NCBI RefSeq assembly: GCF_003254475.1
Contig: NZ_QFYQ01000002.1
Coordinates: 310,001-374,000, forward strand
Direction of reading: 5' to 3'
DNA from: Phenylobacterium soli
Lineage (GTDB): Bacteria; Pseudomonadota; Alphaproteobacteria; Caulobacterales; Caulobacteraceae
DNA length: 64,000 nucleotides
The notes under the pieces: generated by a model
Seen by the model: the letters and a program-made list of their open reading frames with translations, nothing else
Told to the model about the DNA's origin: nothing
Database searches by the model: none
Part shown: one piece after another, positions 51,953 to 61,551 of the stretch
Layout: the number at the start of each line of letters is the position of its first letter
Numbering within the stretch: position 1 is the stretch's first letter
Made by a program: the position numbers and the translations under genes

Positions 51953-53608
51953 TCAGTCTTCAGCCAGGGTGACCACGCCGTAGCGGGCGAGCCACAGGAC
52001 GCCGCGGGCGACGTAGCCGCGCCGGTCGGGCGCCGCCACCTGGGCCAGCTCCGCCACCGTCGCCACGCCCTTCTGGCCGAGGATGGCCAGCATCGTCTCC
52101 ACCTCGTCGAGGGTCGGGCGATGGAAGCCGCTGTAGGAGACGATCGGCGACTCCAGCAGCGGCTTGGCGAGGTCCCAGCTCATGCCGGGCGCGAGCCGCA
52201 CCGGGCTGCGCGCCGTGACGTGCCGCGAGGGATAGCTCTGGAAGAGGGTGAAGGGGTCCGGGCGGTAGGGATTGTCGCGGGTGCGCGGCTCTGGCGGGGC
52301 CGCCAGGCGGCGGGCGTTCTGCTCGGCCCAGAGCGCCTGGTATTGCGGGATGACGGCGGCCCAGTCGAACACCTCGCGGGCGCGGACCTTGGCCGCCTCA
52401 CCCATCTGGCGACGCAGCTCCGGCTGCTCGACGAGGGCGGCGATACAGGTCTCCGCCTCGGCATAGTCGATGGCCGTGAACTGGGCGGCCGCGCCCACAT
52501 AGTTGTCGTAGTTGAGCCAGTTGTTGGCGAACCAGTAGGCGAGATCGCCGCCCTCGCCGGGCGGCGGAGCGATGGTCGGCACGCGGAAGCCGTCGACGCC
52601 GTGGCGGACCGTATCCTTGTAGCCGTCCCAGTCGGTCACGACGCAGGGCAGGCCGGCGGCCATGGCCTCGATCGGCGTCAGGCCGAAGGTCTCCTGGATG
52701 TTATCGGAGAAGCTGATGAAGAAGTCGGCCACCGACCAGATTGAGAAGCGGACGTCCGGCGGACGGCCATCGACGCTGCGATAGAGGACCGACGGGCAGA
52801 GGGCCCGCGTCTGCTCGTGGTAGGCCTGCTCTTCCTTCGGGTTGGGCGACCACCCGGCGTTGACCCAGCAGATGGGGCGGCCCGTGCGTTTGGCGGCGCG
52901 CTCCAGGGCGATGGCCATGAGCGCCGGGTTCATCTTCGCGCGGATGTTGAAACGGCCGACGAAGAGCGCCACCACGGCGTCGTCGGGGATGGCGAGGCGC
53001 TCGCGCCAGGCCTTGCGGTGCTCCGGCGAGGTGGAGAAGTCCTCGGTGTTGACGCCGAGCGGGATGGTGACGCGCATGGGCTCAGGCCGGCGGCGCGGGC
53101 CGCGCTCGGCGTCCAGGTAGTCGCGCATCATGGAGAGCTGGGTCTCGACGGCGTGGCGCACCGCCTCGGAGGTGCAGATCAGGGCGTCGAAGCTCTCGGT
53201 GGGCGCCACCAGCATGTCGGCGAGCGCCTGCATGACCCGATCGGTGGCGGTCGTGTGGGTGATGCCGCAGATCGCGTAGGTGCGCGAGCCGAATGGACGG
53301 CGCAGCCATGACTCGTTGGTCAGCGAGGGCATCGGCACGTTCAGCACCCCGACCTCGCCGAGGCCGGAGCGGTTGGTCTGGGGGATCCAGCTGATCGGCT
53401 TCTTCGGCGCCTCGACCCGCTCGAGGAGGGCCTGAAGCTCGTTCATCGGGCGACCGGCGACGTTCCAGAAGTAGTAGCGGTCCACCTCGGCGTGGCGGAG
53501 GTAGCCGCGCAGGAAGCTCTCGCCGGCCGAGATCCGGCCCAGCAGCTCGGGGCCGCTGGTGTCGTAGCCGTTGGGATGGAGGTAGAGGGCCGCGTTCGAC
53601 ATGGCCAT
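51953..53608 (-). CDS. GT4-type glycosyltransferase with C-terminal winged-helix-like extension
   Basis: A 551-residue glycosyltransferase. The GT-B C-terminal half shows VALFVGRFNIRAKMNP near residue 215, and the donor site DNIQETFGLTPIEAMAAGLPCVV (E-x7-E type) near residue 310. After the catalytic part, a linker of about 60 residues and a final domain (about 496-551, VETMLAILGQKGVATVAELAQ then YVARGVLWLARYGVV) looks like a small winged helix, unusual for a GT. Start is ATG 53608 or 53602. It lies downstream of the RTX gene on the same strand, behind a strong terminator. Confidence 0.82.
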   Translation of the reverse strand: MAMSNAALYLHPNGYDTSGPELLGRISAGESFLRGYLRHAEVDRYYFWNVAGRPMNELQALLERVEAPKKPISWIPQTNRSGLGEVGVLNVPMPSLTNESWLRRPFGSRTYAICGITHTTATDRVMQALADMLVAPTESFDALICTSEAVRHAVETQLSMMRDYLDAERGPRRRPEPMRVTIPLGVNTEDFSTSPEHRKAWRERLAIPDDAVVALFVGRFNIRAKMNPALMAIALERAAKRTGRPICWVNAGWSPNPKEEQAYHEQTRALCPSVLYRSVDGRPPDVRFSIWSVADFFISFSDNIQETFGLTPIEAMAAGLPCVVTDWDGYKDTVRHGVDGFRVPTIAPPPGEGGDLAYWFANNWLNYDNYVGAAAQFTAIDYAEAETCIAALVEQPELRRQMGEAAKVRAREVFDWAAVIPQYQALWAEQNARRLAAPPEPRTRDNPYRPDPFTLFQSYPSRHVTARSPVRLAPGMSWDLAKPLLESPIVSYSGFHRPTLDEVETMLAILGQKGVATVAELAQVAAPDRRGYVARGVLWLARYGVVTLAED

Positions 53609-53643
53609 GGCTCTAGCGGCGCCGGTGCGGCCGCGAAAGGCCC

Positions 53644-53675
53644 AAAAACAAAAGGGCCGCCCCGAAGGGCGGCCC
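53644..53675 (-). terminator. strong terminator of the RTX protein gene
   Basis: On the minus strand a perfect 9-bp GC stem (plus positions 53654-53662 and 53667-53675) is capped by a UUCG tetraloop and followed by UUUUGUUUUU. It lies 25 bp after the RTX stop. It is one of the two clearest terminators in the window, as expected for a very highly expressed gene. Confidence 0.93.
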
Positions 53676-53699
53676 CCGTAGTTCCGTCTGAGCCGAGGC

Positions 53700-55730
53700 T
53701 TAGACGAGGTTGGTGTAGTGGATGTCGGCCAGCGAGCGGCCGATCAGAACCACCGCGTCATCCGACGCGTCGAGCGCGTTGGTGGCCGTGGCGTGGGTGT
53801 CGGCGAAGACCACCACGTCGTTGCCCACCTGCACCGCGACGAACTCAACGCCTTGGCCGAACTTGCCGTTGGCGTAGGTCGTGGCCGCCGCGTAGTCCGA
53901 CGCCGTGAAGGAGGCGTCGAAGTTCAGCGCGGTGGCCGTCGAGGTGAAGCCCGTCCCGGTGAAGTGCAGGACGTCGACCGGGGTCGCCTGCGTGCCACCC
54001 GTCCAGTCCATGATGCGGTCTTGCGAACCGATCACGTTGTTCGACTCGTTGTCGGCGAAGTTGAACGTGTCGCTGCCCGCACCACCGGTGAGGACGTCGG
54101 TGCCGCCAGCGCCGGTGATCTGGTCGTTGCCGTCACCGCCGAGGATGGTGTCGTTGCCGGCGGTGCCGGTCACGACGTCAGCACCCGCACCCGCGTCGAC
54201 GTAGCCGGTCGTGCCGCCCGTCAGGACGATCGTGTCCGCGCCATCGCCAGCCGAGATGCTGTCGTTGCCGGTGCCCGAGAGGGTGATCTGGTCGATACCA
54301 GCGCCCGACGAGACCGTGTGCTCACCGTTGCCGGTGGCGGAGATCACGTCGTTACCCGCGCCGGCCGTGATCGACAGGTTCGAGTTGCCGGTGCCGCCGA
54401 AGGTGTTGTTGCCTTCGCCCAGGTCCACCGTGCTCTTGGTGCCGCCAGCGGCCAGGATGACCGTGTCGTCACCAGCGCCGGCGCTGATGGTGTCGTTGCC
54501 GGAGCCAGCCGTGGTGTCGCTGATGCTGACGCCCGTGTTGTGGACGATCAGGTCGTTGCCATCACCACCGGTGAGGACGTTGTTCGACGCACCCGCCGCG
54601 TTGATCCAGATCGAGTCCGCGCCCGTGCCGCCGTCGACGGAGTTGTCGCCGCCGGAGGTGGAGAGCGAGTCGGCGCCGTCGCCACCCAGGAGGGTGTCGT
54701 TGCCGGTGCCGGTGGCCGTGATCGTGTCGTTGCCGAGGTCGCCCGAGAAGTAGAGCGACTGCGAGTTCGACGCGAAGACGATCGAGTCGTTGCCAGCGCC
54801 GCCGGCGACGGTCGCGCCCTTAGCGAAGGTCGTGCCCGCCGACGCGGTGATGGTGTCGTCGCCGGCGTTGCCGTTGATCGACACGGCCTTGGTGAAGGCG
54901 CCGCCGGTGATGACGATGCTGTCAGCGCCGTCGCCGCCGTGGATCGTGCCGCCGCCGGTCATGGCGCCGGTGGTGATCGTGTCGGCGTCGTTGCCGCCGT
55001 CGACGTTCACGTTGCCGGCCGTCGTGCCGAGGACGATCGAGTCGGTGCCGTCGCCGCCGGAAACGGTGTCGTCACCGCCGACCGAGGCCACGATCGAGTC
55101 GTTGCCGAGGTCGCCCTGCAGCCAGTCGTTGCCGAGGCCGCCGGTGATGATGTCGTTGCCTTGACCGCCGAGCAGCGTGTTCGAGTCGCTGGCCGTGGCG
55201 CCCGTGGCGTAGAGGATGTCATCGCCCTTGTTGCCGTTGGCGCGGTTCGAGCCGTCGCCCACGTCGATGGTGTCGTTGTCGCCGCCGCCGTAGACGGTGT
55301 CAGCGCCAGCGCCGCCGGTCAGGATGTCGTTGCCGGTGTTGCCCTGCAGCACGTCGTTGCCGTTGCCGCCGGTCAGGACGTCGTCGCCCAGATCGCCGAA
55401 CATGGCGTCGTTGGTCGCACCGAAGGTCGCGGTGTCGGCAGTGCCGAGACCGACGAGCAGCTTCGAGGAATCCGGGAAGATGAAGTCGCTCTCGCCCAGG
55501 ATGCCCGTGCCGAACGTCACCGATTGACCCGTCACCAGGTCCTTGATGGTGGCGCCGGACACCGAGATCGAACCGGTCGAGGTCGCGCTCGGCGGGATCG
55601 AGGTGGTGGTGAAGGTCACCTGCACCGCCGAGGCGTGCGAGGTGGAGTTGCTGAAGACGATCTGGTCAGTGCTGGCGTTGTAGGACGCCGCCTGAGCCGT
55701 GGTCATCGTCTCAAAAGTGTAAGTCGCCAT
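53700..55730 (-). CDS. RTX-repeat secreted surface protein (S-layer-like)
   Basis: A 676-residue secreted protein. About 95 N-terminal residues, rich in Ser/Thr, precede around 30 calcium-binding nonapeptides of the GGxGxDxI type up to about residue 570 ([18 protein letters not shown] and GGAGNDSIV). A C-terminal region with [12 protein letters not shown] and the ending [11 protein letters not shown] follows, typical of type I secretion signals. I see no cysteine and no signal peptide. It resembles Caulobacter RsaA in composition and secretion, but is far shorter (RsaA is about 1,026 residues) and lacks its long N-terminal anchoring domain. GGAGAGA supports the ATG at 55730. Confidence 0.88.
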   Translation of the reverse strand: MATYTFETMTTAQAASYNASTDQIVFSNSTSHASAVQVTFTTTSIPPSATSTGSISVSGATIKDLVTGQSVTFGTGILGESDFIFPDSSKLLVGLGTADTATFGATNDAMFGDLGDDVLTGGNGNDVLQGNTGNDILTGGAGADTVYGGGDNDTIDVGDGSNRANGNKGDDILYATGATASDSNTLLGGQGNDIITGGLGNDWLQGDLGNDSIVASVGGDDTVSGGDGTDSIVLGTTAGNVNVDGGNDADTITTGAMTGGGTIHGGDGADSIVITGGAFTKAVSINGNAGDDTITASAGTTFAKGATVAGGAGNDSIVFASNSQSLYFSGDLGNDTITATGTGNDTLLGGDGADSLSTSGGDNSVDGGTGADSIWINAAGASNNVLTGGDGNDLIVHNTGVSISDTTAGSGNDTISAGAGDDTVILAAGGTKSTVDLGEGNNTFGGTGNSNLSITAGAGNDVISATGNGEHTVSSGAGIDQITLSGTGNDSISAGDGADTIVLTGGTTGYVDAGAGADVVTGTAGNDTILGGDGNDQITGAGGTDVLTGGAGSDTFNFADNESNNVIGSQDRIMDWTGGTQATPVDVLHFTGTGFTSTATALNFDASFTASDYAAATTYANGKFGQGVEFVAVQVGNDVVVFADTHATATNALDASDDAVVLIGRSLADIHYTNLV

Positions 55731-55887
55731 TAGTCTCTCCAGTCTGTGTCACACGGACCCCGGCACGCCTGACCCCCAAAGCTTGGAGCGGTCCCAGCGA
55801 TCCATCTCCCCCAACGCCGTAGCATGGCTGCGGCGCAGGTTAAACGAGCCCGAGTGAAGACGTATCGGAACCGTGCAATTTGCGCAA

Positions 55888-55900
55888 CACCTATTAGGTG
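55888..55900. promoter_or_regulatory. palindrome in the RTX gene promoter region
   Basis: A perfect 13-bp palindrome, cacctattaggtg, lies about 160 bp before the RTX start in the 208-bp gap after the HlyD gene. Next to it is ttgcgcaa, and on the minus strand TTGCGC with TACGTC 17 bp later could serve as -35/-10. The RTX gene therefore probably has its own promoter; a regulator is not known. Confidence 0.4.
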
Positions 55901-55938
55901 CGGCAGGACGGCGCCCGATCCATCGTTTCCCGAGGCGG

Positions 55939-57312
55939 TTACTGCTCGTGGAAGGCGTGGTGGATGGTGTCGGTGATCGGGGTGATCAGGAAGCCCATCA
56001 GGGTGCGATCGCCGGTCTTGATCATGGCCGTGGCGGTCATGCCGGGGGTCACCTTCACGTTCTTCTCGAGCCCCTTCATGTCCTTCGGATCGATGCGGAC
56101 ATCGGCCCGATAGAAGCCCATGCCGGTCTTCTCGTTGGTGATCCGATCGGCGGAAACGACCACTACCTTGCCGGGAAGCGGGCTGTTCCATCGCGGATTG
56201 GGACCCACGAGTCGCACCTGGGCGTCCATGCCCACGTGGACCTGGTCGATGTCCTCGGGCTTGACCATCACCGTCACCATGAGCGGCGAGTTGGAAGGCA
56301 CGATGTCCATCAGGACCTGGCCGCCGCCGACGACGGCGCCCGGGGTGAACTGGGTGAGGTTGAAGACGTAGCCGTCCACCGGCGCGCGGGCGACGGTGCC
56401 CTCGAGCGCGGCCTTGGCGGCCACCAGCTTCGGCAGCACCTCCTCGAGCTTAGACTGGCTGTCGCGCAGCTGCTCGGCCGCCTGGCTCTGGCGCTGGTCG
56501 CGCAGCGAGGCGAGCTGCATGCGCGTCTCGCCCATCTGCTGGTGCAGGCGCGCCATGTCGGCGACGAGCGACCCCCGGCGGCCGCCGAGATCGGCGATCT
56601 GGCGCTGGTAGGCGAGGATCCGCGTCTTCGGCGCATAGCCCTTCTCGTAGAGGGGCATGAAGCTGGTCATCTCGTCCACGAGCAGCTTCCGCTGCTCGTC
56701 GGTGGAGGTCAGCTGGGCCTGGTCGCCCTGGACCTGATTCTGGATCTGGTCGAGGCGCTGCTGCAGCACCTGCGACTGGCTCTGGAAGAGCTGCAGGCGG
56801 CTGGTGAACAAGAAATCCTGGTCGCGCATCATGCCGGCGACCTGCGGATCGCCGGCGCGGCTGGTGAGCTCGGGCGGGAACTGGACGGCGGGGCGATTCG
56901 TCGCCTCGGCGCTCAGCCGGGCGGCCGCGCTCATCAGGCTGTCGGCCTGATTCTGCAGAATGGCGACGGTCGCCTTGGGCTCGGTGTCGTCGAACACGAT
57001 CAGCGGCTGGCCGGCGCGGACCAGCTGACCTTCCTTGACGAGGATCTGCTTCACCGTCGCGGCGTCGCGGTGATTGATCGTCTTGCGATTGGCCTCGACG
57101 GTCACCTGGCCGGGCGCGGTGATGCCGGACGCCAGCGGCGTCAGCGAGGCCCACAGGCCCAGGCCGACCACCATGGTGCCGATGATCGCCGCGCCGACGA
57201 GCATCGGACGGCGAAGTCGCTGCTCGAGCCGCGGATCGAGCGGCGTGGTGTCGTCGCCGCCGAAGGTGGGGGCGACGTAGGTGGAGCGGACGGGTCCGAT
57301 CTCGAGCTTCAT
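55939..57312 (-). CDS. rsaE: HlyD-family type I secretion periplasmic adaptor
   Basis: A 457-residue membrane fusion protein. A short cytoplasmic start is followed by one helix (about residues 38-60, MLVGAAIIGTMVVGLGLW), then lipoyl half-motifs (TVKQILVKEGQLVRAGQPLIVFD and ARAPVDGYVFNL), a long coiled-coil hairpin between them (150-300), and a beta-barrel domain. It links the ABC transporter to an outer-membrane channel. It is coupled to the ABC gene by ATGA. The symbol follows the Caulobacter S-layer exporter and is tentative. Confidence 0.88.
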   Translation of the reverse strand: MKLEIGPVRSTYVAPTFGGDDTTPLDPRLEQRLRRPMLVGAAIIGTMVVGLGLWASLTPLASGITAPGQVTVEANRKTINHRDAATVKQILVKEGQLVRAGQPLIVFDDTEPKATVAILQNQADSLMSAAARLSAEATNRPAVQFPPELTSRAGDPQVAGMMRDQDFLFTSRLQLFQSQSQVLQQRLDQIQNQVQGDQAQLTSTDEQRKLLVDEMTSFMPLYEKGYAPKTRILAYQRQIADLGGRRGSLVADMARLHQQMGETRMQLASLRDQRQSQAAEQLRDSQSKLEEVLPKLVAAKAALEGTVARAPVDGYVFNLTQFTPGAVVGGGQVLMDIVPSNSPLMVTVMVKPEDIDQVHVGMDAQVRLVGPNPRWNSPLPGKVVVVSADRITNEKTGMGFYRADVRIDPKDMKGLEKNVKVTPGMTATAMIKTGDRTLMGFLITPITDTIHHAFHEQ

Positions 57313-59036
57313 CGGCTGGCCTCGATCGAGCGAACATCGGCCGGTTTCATGACCCGGGCCATGACCTGGTCCTTGGGACCGAACAGATCGATTCGGCCGT
57401 CACGCAGCACCAGGAGCTTGTCGGCCGCGCGGAAGATGCCCGGCTTGTGAGCGATGACGACGATGGTCGAACCCTGGGCCTTCATGGCGTCGATGGCCGA
57501 CATCAGCGCCGCCTCGCCCTCGGCGTCGAGGCTGGCGTTGGGCTCGTCGAGCACGATGAACGCCGGATCGCCGAGCAGGGCGCGGGCCAGGCCCACGCGT
57601 TGCCGCTGGCCGGCCGACAGCACCACGCCGCTCTCGCCGACGTCGGTGTCGTAGCCCTTGGGCATGCGCAGGATGAGCTCGTGGACGCCGGCCAGGGTGG
57701 CGGCCTTCACCACCTCCTCGTCGCTGACGCCTTCGCGGAAGCGGGCGATGTTGTCGCGGATGGTGCCGGAGAACAGCTCGGTGTCCTGCGGCAGGTAGCC
57801 GACGTAGCGGCCGAAGTCGGCGCGGTCCCAGGTGAAGACGTCGGCGCCGTCGAGGCGCACGGACCCGTTGATCGGCCGCCAGATGCCCATCAGCAGGCGG
57901 GCGAGCGTCGACTTGCCGGCGCCGGAGGGGCCGATGACGCCCAGCACTTCGCCCGGCTCGATCCGGAAGTTGATGTTGCCCAGGACCAGGCGCTGCACGC
58001 CGTAGGGCGCGAAGTTGACGCCCTCGACGCTCAGCCGGCCGGTGGGCCGCGGCAGGGAGGTGGCCAGCACCGGCGGCTCGGCCTTCTCCAGCAGGGTCAT
58101 CAGGCGGGCATGGGCCCGGGCCATGTTGTTGAGGGGCTCCCAGGTGCCGACGATGCGCTCGATCGGCTGCAGGGCGCGGGCGACCAGGATCATGTTGGCG
58201 AACAGCATGCCCTGGTGGATCTGGCCCTTGAGGATCAGGTAGGCGCCGACGGCGATGACCAGCACCTGAATGCCCATGCGCACCGCCTTGATGATGTCGG
58301 TGTACATGTTGGACTGCTCGGCCGCGGCGGCGCCGCGCTCGATGGTCACGGCGCGGTGGCGCGCCCAGGCGGCGCCGAGCGTCGGCAGCATGCCCATGGC
58401 GCGCACGACCTCGCCGTTGCGCAGGGCCGCCTCGGTGAAGGCGTAGCTCTTCAACTGCGCGTCGTTGGCCTCGCGCGCCGGCGGGCGCACGGCCCGCTCC
58501 TGCATCAGGGCCAGGGCCAGCAGGCCGGCCCCGCCGAGCAGCGCCACCAGACCGACCAGGGGGTCGATCAGGAACAGCACGACGACGAAGACCGGGATCC
58601 AGGGGAGGTCGAAGAAGGCCGCCGCGGCGACGCCGGTCAGGGTCTGGCGGAAGGTGTCGAGGTCACGCAGGGCCTGCGAGCGGGCGCTGGGATCGCCGCG
58701 CACGACGGCGTCGAACAGGCCCGAGAAGATTCGCCCCGAGACGCGCTGGTCCAGCACCACGCCATAGTTGATGAGGATGCGGGCGCGGAAGTCGTCGATC
58801 GCGCTGGAGACGAAGAAGACGAAGATGGTGATCAGCGTCAGCAGCCACAGCGTGGCCTGGTTCTGGCTGATCATCACCCGCCCGTACACCTGGTAGGTGT
58901 AGAGCGGCAGCGCCAGATACAGGACGTTGGTGAAGAAGCTGAACACCGCGGCCACGATGAACGGCCGCTTGCCCTCGGCCAACGCGCGCGTGAGCACGTT
59001 GTCGGGCTGATTGGTCATGAAAGTCAGGAACTTCAT
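57309..59036 (-). CDS. rsaD: type I secretion ABC transporter (PrtD/RsaD family)
   Basis: A 575-residue half-transporter. The membrane domain (about residues 20-310) precedes an ATPase with Walker A VIGPSGAGKSTLARLL near residue 370, the signature LSAGQRQRVGLARAL, and Walker B FIVLDEPNASLD. It lacks the C39-like N-terminal domain of HlyB-type transporters, fitting the PrtD/RsaD group that exports RTX proteins without processing. The adjacent RTX protein is its natural substrate. The outer-membrane partner is not in the window. Confidence 0.9.
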   Translation of the reverse strand: MKFLTFMTNQPDNVLTRALAEGKRPFIVAAVFSFFTNVLYLALPLYTYQVYGRVMISQNQATLWLLTLITIFVFFVSSAIDDFRARILINYGVVLDQRVSGRIFSGLFDAVVRGDPSARSQALRDLDTFRQTLTGVAAAAFFDLPWIPVFVVVLFLIDPLVGLVALLGGAGLLALALMQERAVRPPAREANDAQLKSYAFTEAALRNGEVVRAMGMLPTLGAAWARHRAVTIERGAAAAEQSNMYTDIIKAVRMGIQVLVIAVGAYLILKGQIHQGMLFANMILVARALQPIERIVGTWEPLNNMARAHARLMTLLEKAEPPVLATSLPRPTGRLSVEGVNFAPYGVQRLVLGNINFRIEPGEVLGVIGPSGAGKSTLARLLMGIWRPINGSVRLDGADVFTWDRADFGRYVGYLPQDTELFSGTIRDNIARFREGVSDEEVVKAATLAGVHELILRMPKGYDTDVGESGVVLSAGQRQRVGLARALLGDPAFIVLDEPNASLDAEGEAALMSAIDAMKAQGSTIVVIAHKPGIFRAADKLLVLRDGRIDLFGPKDQVMARVMKPADVRSIEASR

Positions 59037-59314
59037 TGCGGCGAGCCGTCCCGTACGTCCTCAGACCCACATTTAACTGATGTGAGCCGCGAAAGGGTGA
59101 ACTCCGTTTGGCCGAGAAAGATCGGCCGCAATCTCGCGGGAACGCCCGGAGCGGGCGGAGAGATGCGCAGGCGTCCGAACGATGTCAATGACGGATCGGT
59201 TCGGCGGCGCCGGCCTCGACGCGATGTGGAATAACGTCCCCATGCGGCGGCCCCTTCTACCCCGACTGTGGCCGATCCGTGGCGGCCTGAGGGCCGAGTT
59301 TCGCCGCCCGGGGA
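59037..59314. other. upstream region of the type I exporter operon
   Basis: 278 bp between the repeat-protein stop and the ABC transporter start. It holds two small inverted repeats: cacat/atgtg at 59068-59072 and 59080-59084, and ggccga/tcggcc at 59110-59115 and 59122-59127. These are possible operator or leader hairpins. No coding frame is convincing. Confidence 0.4.
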
Positions 59315-60523
59315 TCAACGCGGTTGGCGGCGCGCCCAGTGTTCCAGGGGCGTCAGGCCCTGCTCGACGATCTCCGGATTGGCCGCGAGATAGGCCGCGG
59401 TCGGCAGGCCGGGCCGGGCCTCGGTCACGGTCCAGGCGCCGCCCTGCAGGTAGTCGACGAGCGGATTGACGCGGGTCGGCAGCGCGGCGCCCCGCGCCTC
59501 CACATAGTGCGGCAGGTCGAACCAGGGGCCGGGGCTGCGGCCCTCGCGCGCGCCGGTGGCGAGGAAGTGGGTGAGCGGCTCGGTCCCGGCCTGGGCGACG
59601 TCGCCGTTCTGCAGCAGGTACCAGGCCGGATCGAACAGCGGGTGGGGCGAGAAGCCCTTGCGCCAGCCGACGGTGAGATAGTGGACGAGGGCCGGAGCGT
59701 CCTTGGCCGACCGGCGGGCCTGCTTGCCGTACCAGACCGGATCGAACAGCGGATGGGGCGACAGGCCGCGCGAGGCGCCGACGCGCAGATAGTGTTCGAG
59801 CGGCGTCTCACCCGCCGCGATGTCGCCCGCGCCGGCGAGGTAGTGGGCGGAATCGAAGACCGGATGCGGCTCGCGCCCGCGCGCGGCGCCTTCCTTCACG
59901 TAGTGCTCGAGGGCGGAGAGGCCGGTGGCGGCGAGCGCCTGGGCGTTCTGGCGGCGATACCAGGGGCCCTCGATCAGGGGATGAGGGCTGCGGTCCTCGC
60001 GCGCGCCGGACAGCAGGTAGTGGGCGAGCGGCGCGACGCGCGCGGCGGCGACGTCCGGATTGGCCGCCAGATACCAGGCCTGGTCGAAGAGCGTGGCGGG
60101 CTGGGCCGCCGGCTCCGGACCGCGCCGGGCGTAGGCGGCGATCGCCCCCAGGCTCCCGCCCCGCCATACGCCGGCGGCGGCGATTACCAGGGCCTGACCC
60201 GGCGGGCCGAGGCGGGCGAGCGCCTGCTCGGCGAAGCGGGCCGGGCGATTGCGGCGGCGCAGGCGTCGGATCTCGGCCTCCGCCACATAGCGGCGCAGGG
60301 CGTCGCTGCGCAGGCCGGCGCGGGCCTCGTCCCGCGCCGCGAGGGCGGCCTCGAGCGCGCCCGTCAGCTCGGTCCGGGTCACCGCCTCCCGGATCTGGGC
60401 GTCCTGGGCGACGGCCTGGGTCGAGCGCAGGTGGTCGGCGAACTCGCCGACCTTGCCGATGAGCCGCGCCGCGGCGGCCTTGGCGGGACTTGAGGACGCA
60501 CCGGAGGAGAAGGAGGAGGCCAA
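59315..60523 (-). CDS. protein of about seven 38-residue F-D-x2-W/H-Y...H-Y-L repeats
   Basis: A protein of about 402 residues that I cannot assign to a function. Residues 1-100 are helical and probably coiled coil (EIRRLRRRNRPARF at the end). A hydrophobic segment (ALVIAAAGVW) follows near 111-120. From about 145 to the end there are seven repeats of roughly 38 residues with the pattern F-D-x2-W-Y-L-x2-N-x-D-V-A...P-L-x-H-Y-L-x-x-G-A-R-E-x-R-S-P-H-P. Start is TTG 60523, with GAGGG eight bases before. The same repeat begins the glycosyltransferase at 61548-63137, so a role in glycan assembly is likely. Confidence 0.7.
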   Translation of the reverse strand: MASSFSSGASSSPAKAAAARLIGKVGEFADHLRSTQAVAQDAQIREAVTRTELTGALEAALAARDEARAGLRSDALRRYVAEAEIRRLRRRNRPARFAEQALARLGPPGQALVIAAAGVWRGGSLGAIAAYARRGPEPAAQPATLFDQAWYLAANPDVAAARVAPLAHYLLSGAREDRSPHPLIEGPWYRRQNAQALAATGLSALEHYVKEGAARGREPHPVFDSAHYLAGAGDIAAGETPLEHYLRVGASRGLSPHPLFDPVWYGKQARRSAKDAPALVHYLTVGWRKGFSPHPLFDPAWYLLQNGDVAQAGTEPLTHFLATGAREGRSPGPWFDLPHYVEARGAALPTRVNPLVDYLQGGAWTVTEARPGLPTAAYLAANPEIVEQGLTPLEHWARRQPR

Positions 60524-60525
60524 GC

Positions 60526-61551
60526 TCAGGCGCCCTCGTTCTCGAGCCAGGTCTTGTAGCTGTAGGACCCGACGGCGAAGGGATCGGGATAGGCGGCCTG
60601 CAGGTCGGCGCGCTGGCGGTAGAGCACGCGCTGCGCCTTCTCGATCGGCTCGCCGTCGGCGAAGCGGTCGTAGGCCCAGTAGCGCTGCGGAATCGCCTCG
60701 TCGGTGGCGGCGGCCACCTGGCGCTTGTACCAGGCCCAGATCTCGTAAACCGGGAAGTTCTGGCCGGCGTACTTCTTGGTCATCACGTCGCCGAGCGGGC
60801 CGAGCTTGGTGAAGTGCCAGAAACGCAGCGGGCTGCCGTTGACGGTGATCGCGCCGTCCTTGCCGACCGCCACCGTGCGGGTGGAGAGGTTCCAGCTGGC
60901 GACGTTGTAGCCCGGATCGCGGACCACCTTCACCTTGTCGAACAGGGCGGGGACGTGGTCGCACCAGCGCTGGTCGACGAAGAGGCCGTTGGGCATGTCG
61001 TCGTAGCAGTAGCTGAGCAGGCGGTCGTTCCACCACTTGGCGAAGCGGGCGCCCTCGCCCGTGGTGCGGATCGCCACGAAACCGAGGTTGAAGATGCCCG
61101 TGCGCGAGGCCGACAGATCGTTGTCGGCGATGGCCGCCGGATCGTCGTTGGGGTCGATCAGGTGCGGCGTCAGCAGGATGTCGTGGTCCCGCAGCAGCTC
61201 GACCAGCGGATCGAGGCGGCCGAAGAGGGCGGTGTCTGGATCCAGGTAGATGACCGCGTCGGCGCCCGAGGCGCAGGCCTGGTGGATGAAGGGGCCCTTC
61301 ACCGCCGTGCAGACCTCGACGACGTCGTGCTTGAAGAGCCAGGAGGCGAAGTCCGGGATGCCCAGATCCTGGGCCCAGACGACGCGGTCGAAGGGCTCGG
61401 CGGCCGGGTCAAAGGCGAACCCCTCCGGCGGCTCGTCGGTGATCAGGGCCACCAGCTCCCAGTCCGGATGGAAGCGGCGCAGGGTCTGGAACAGCACCCG
61501 CGCGCGGTTCAGGTAGGAGAAGGTGAAGCTGGAATAGCAGAGCACCTTCAT
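60526..61551 (-). CDS. GT8-like glycosyltransferase (GT-A fold)
   Basis: A 341-residue putative glycosyltransferase. It starts MKVLCYSSFTFSYLNRARVL, and the metal-binding DxD lies in VIYLDPDTALFG near residue 105. Downstream there are NLGFVAIRT, GLFVDQRWCDHVPALF and a late RFWHFTKLGPLG, with the His typical of GT-A retaining enzymes. No membrane segment is seen. It is coupled to the upstream GT by ATGA, and its stop lies just ahead of the repeat-protein TTG. Confidence 0.8.
   Translation of the reverse strand: MKVLCYSSFTFSYLNRARVLFQTLRRFHPDWELVALITDEPPEGFAFDPAAEPFDRVVWAQDLGIPDFASWLFKHDVVEVCTAVKGPFIHQACASGADAVIYLDPDTALFGRLDPLVELLRDHDILLTPHLIDPNDDPAAIADNDLSASRTGIFNLGFVAIRTTGEGARFAKWWNDRLLSYCYDDMPNGLFVDQRWCDHVPALFDKVKVVRDPGYNVASWNLSTRTVAVGKDGAITVNGSPLRFWHFTKLGPLGDVMTKKYAGQNFPVYEIWAWYKRQVAAATDEAIPQRYWAYDRFADGEPIEKAQRVLYRQRADLQAAYPDPFAVGSYSYKTWLENEGA

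Noticed and set aside
51779..52744. 321-codon plus-strand frame in the gap and over the GT4 gene
   Set aside because: Mostly an antisense shadow of the GT4 gene, and the first part lies over the convergent terminator region with no ribosome site.
53700..55730. Regular repeats that might suggest a CRISPR array
   Set aside because: The periodicity is coding (nonapeptide RTX repeats) and the units vary; there are no constant direct repeats with spacers.
53718..55733. 671-codon open frame on the plus strand over the RTX gene
   Set aside because: It is an antisense shadow created by the repeat and GC structure. It has no domain, no ribosome site of note, and the RTX frame is unmistakable.
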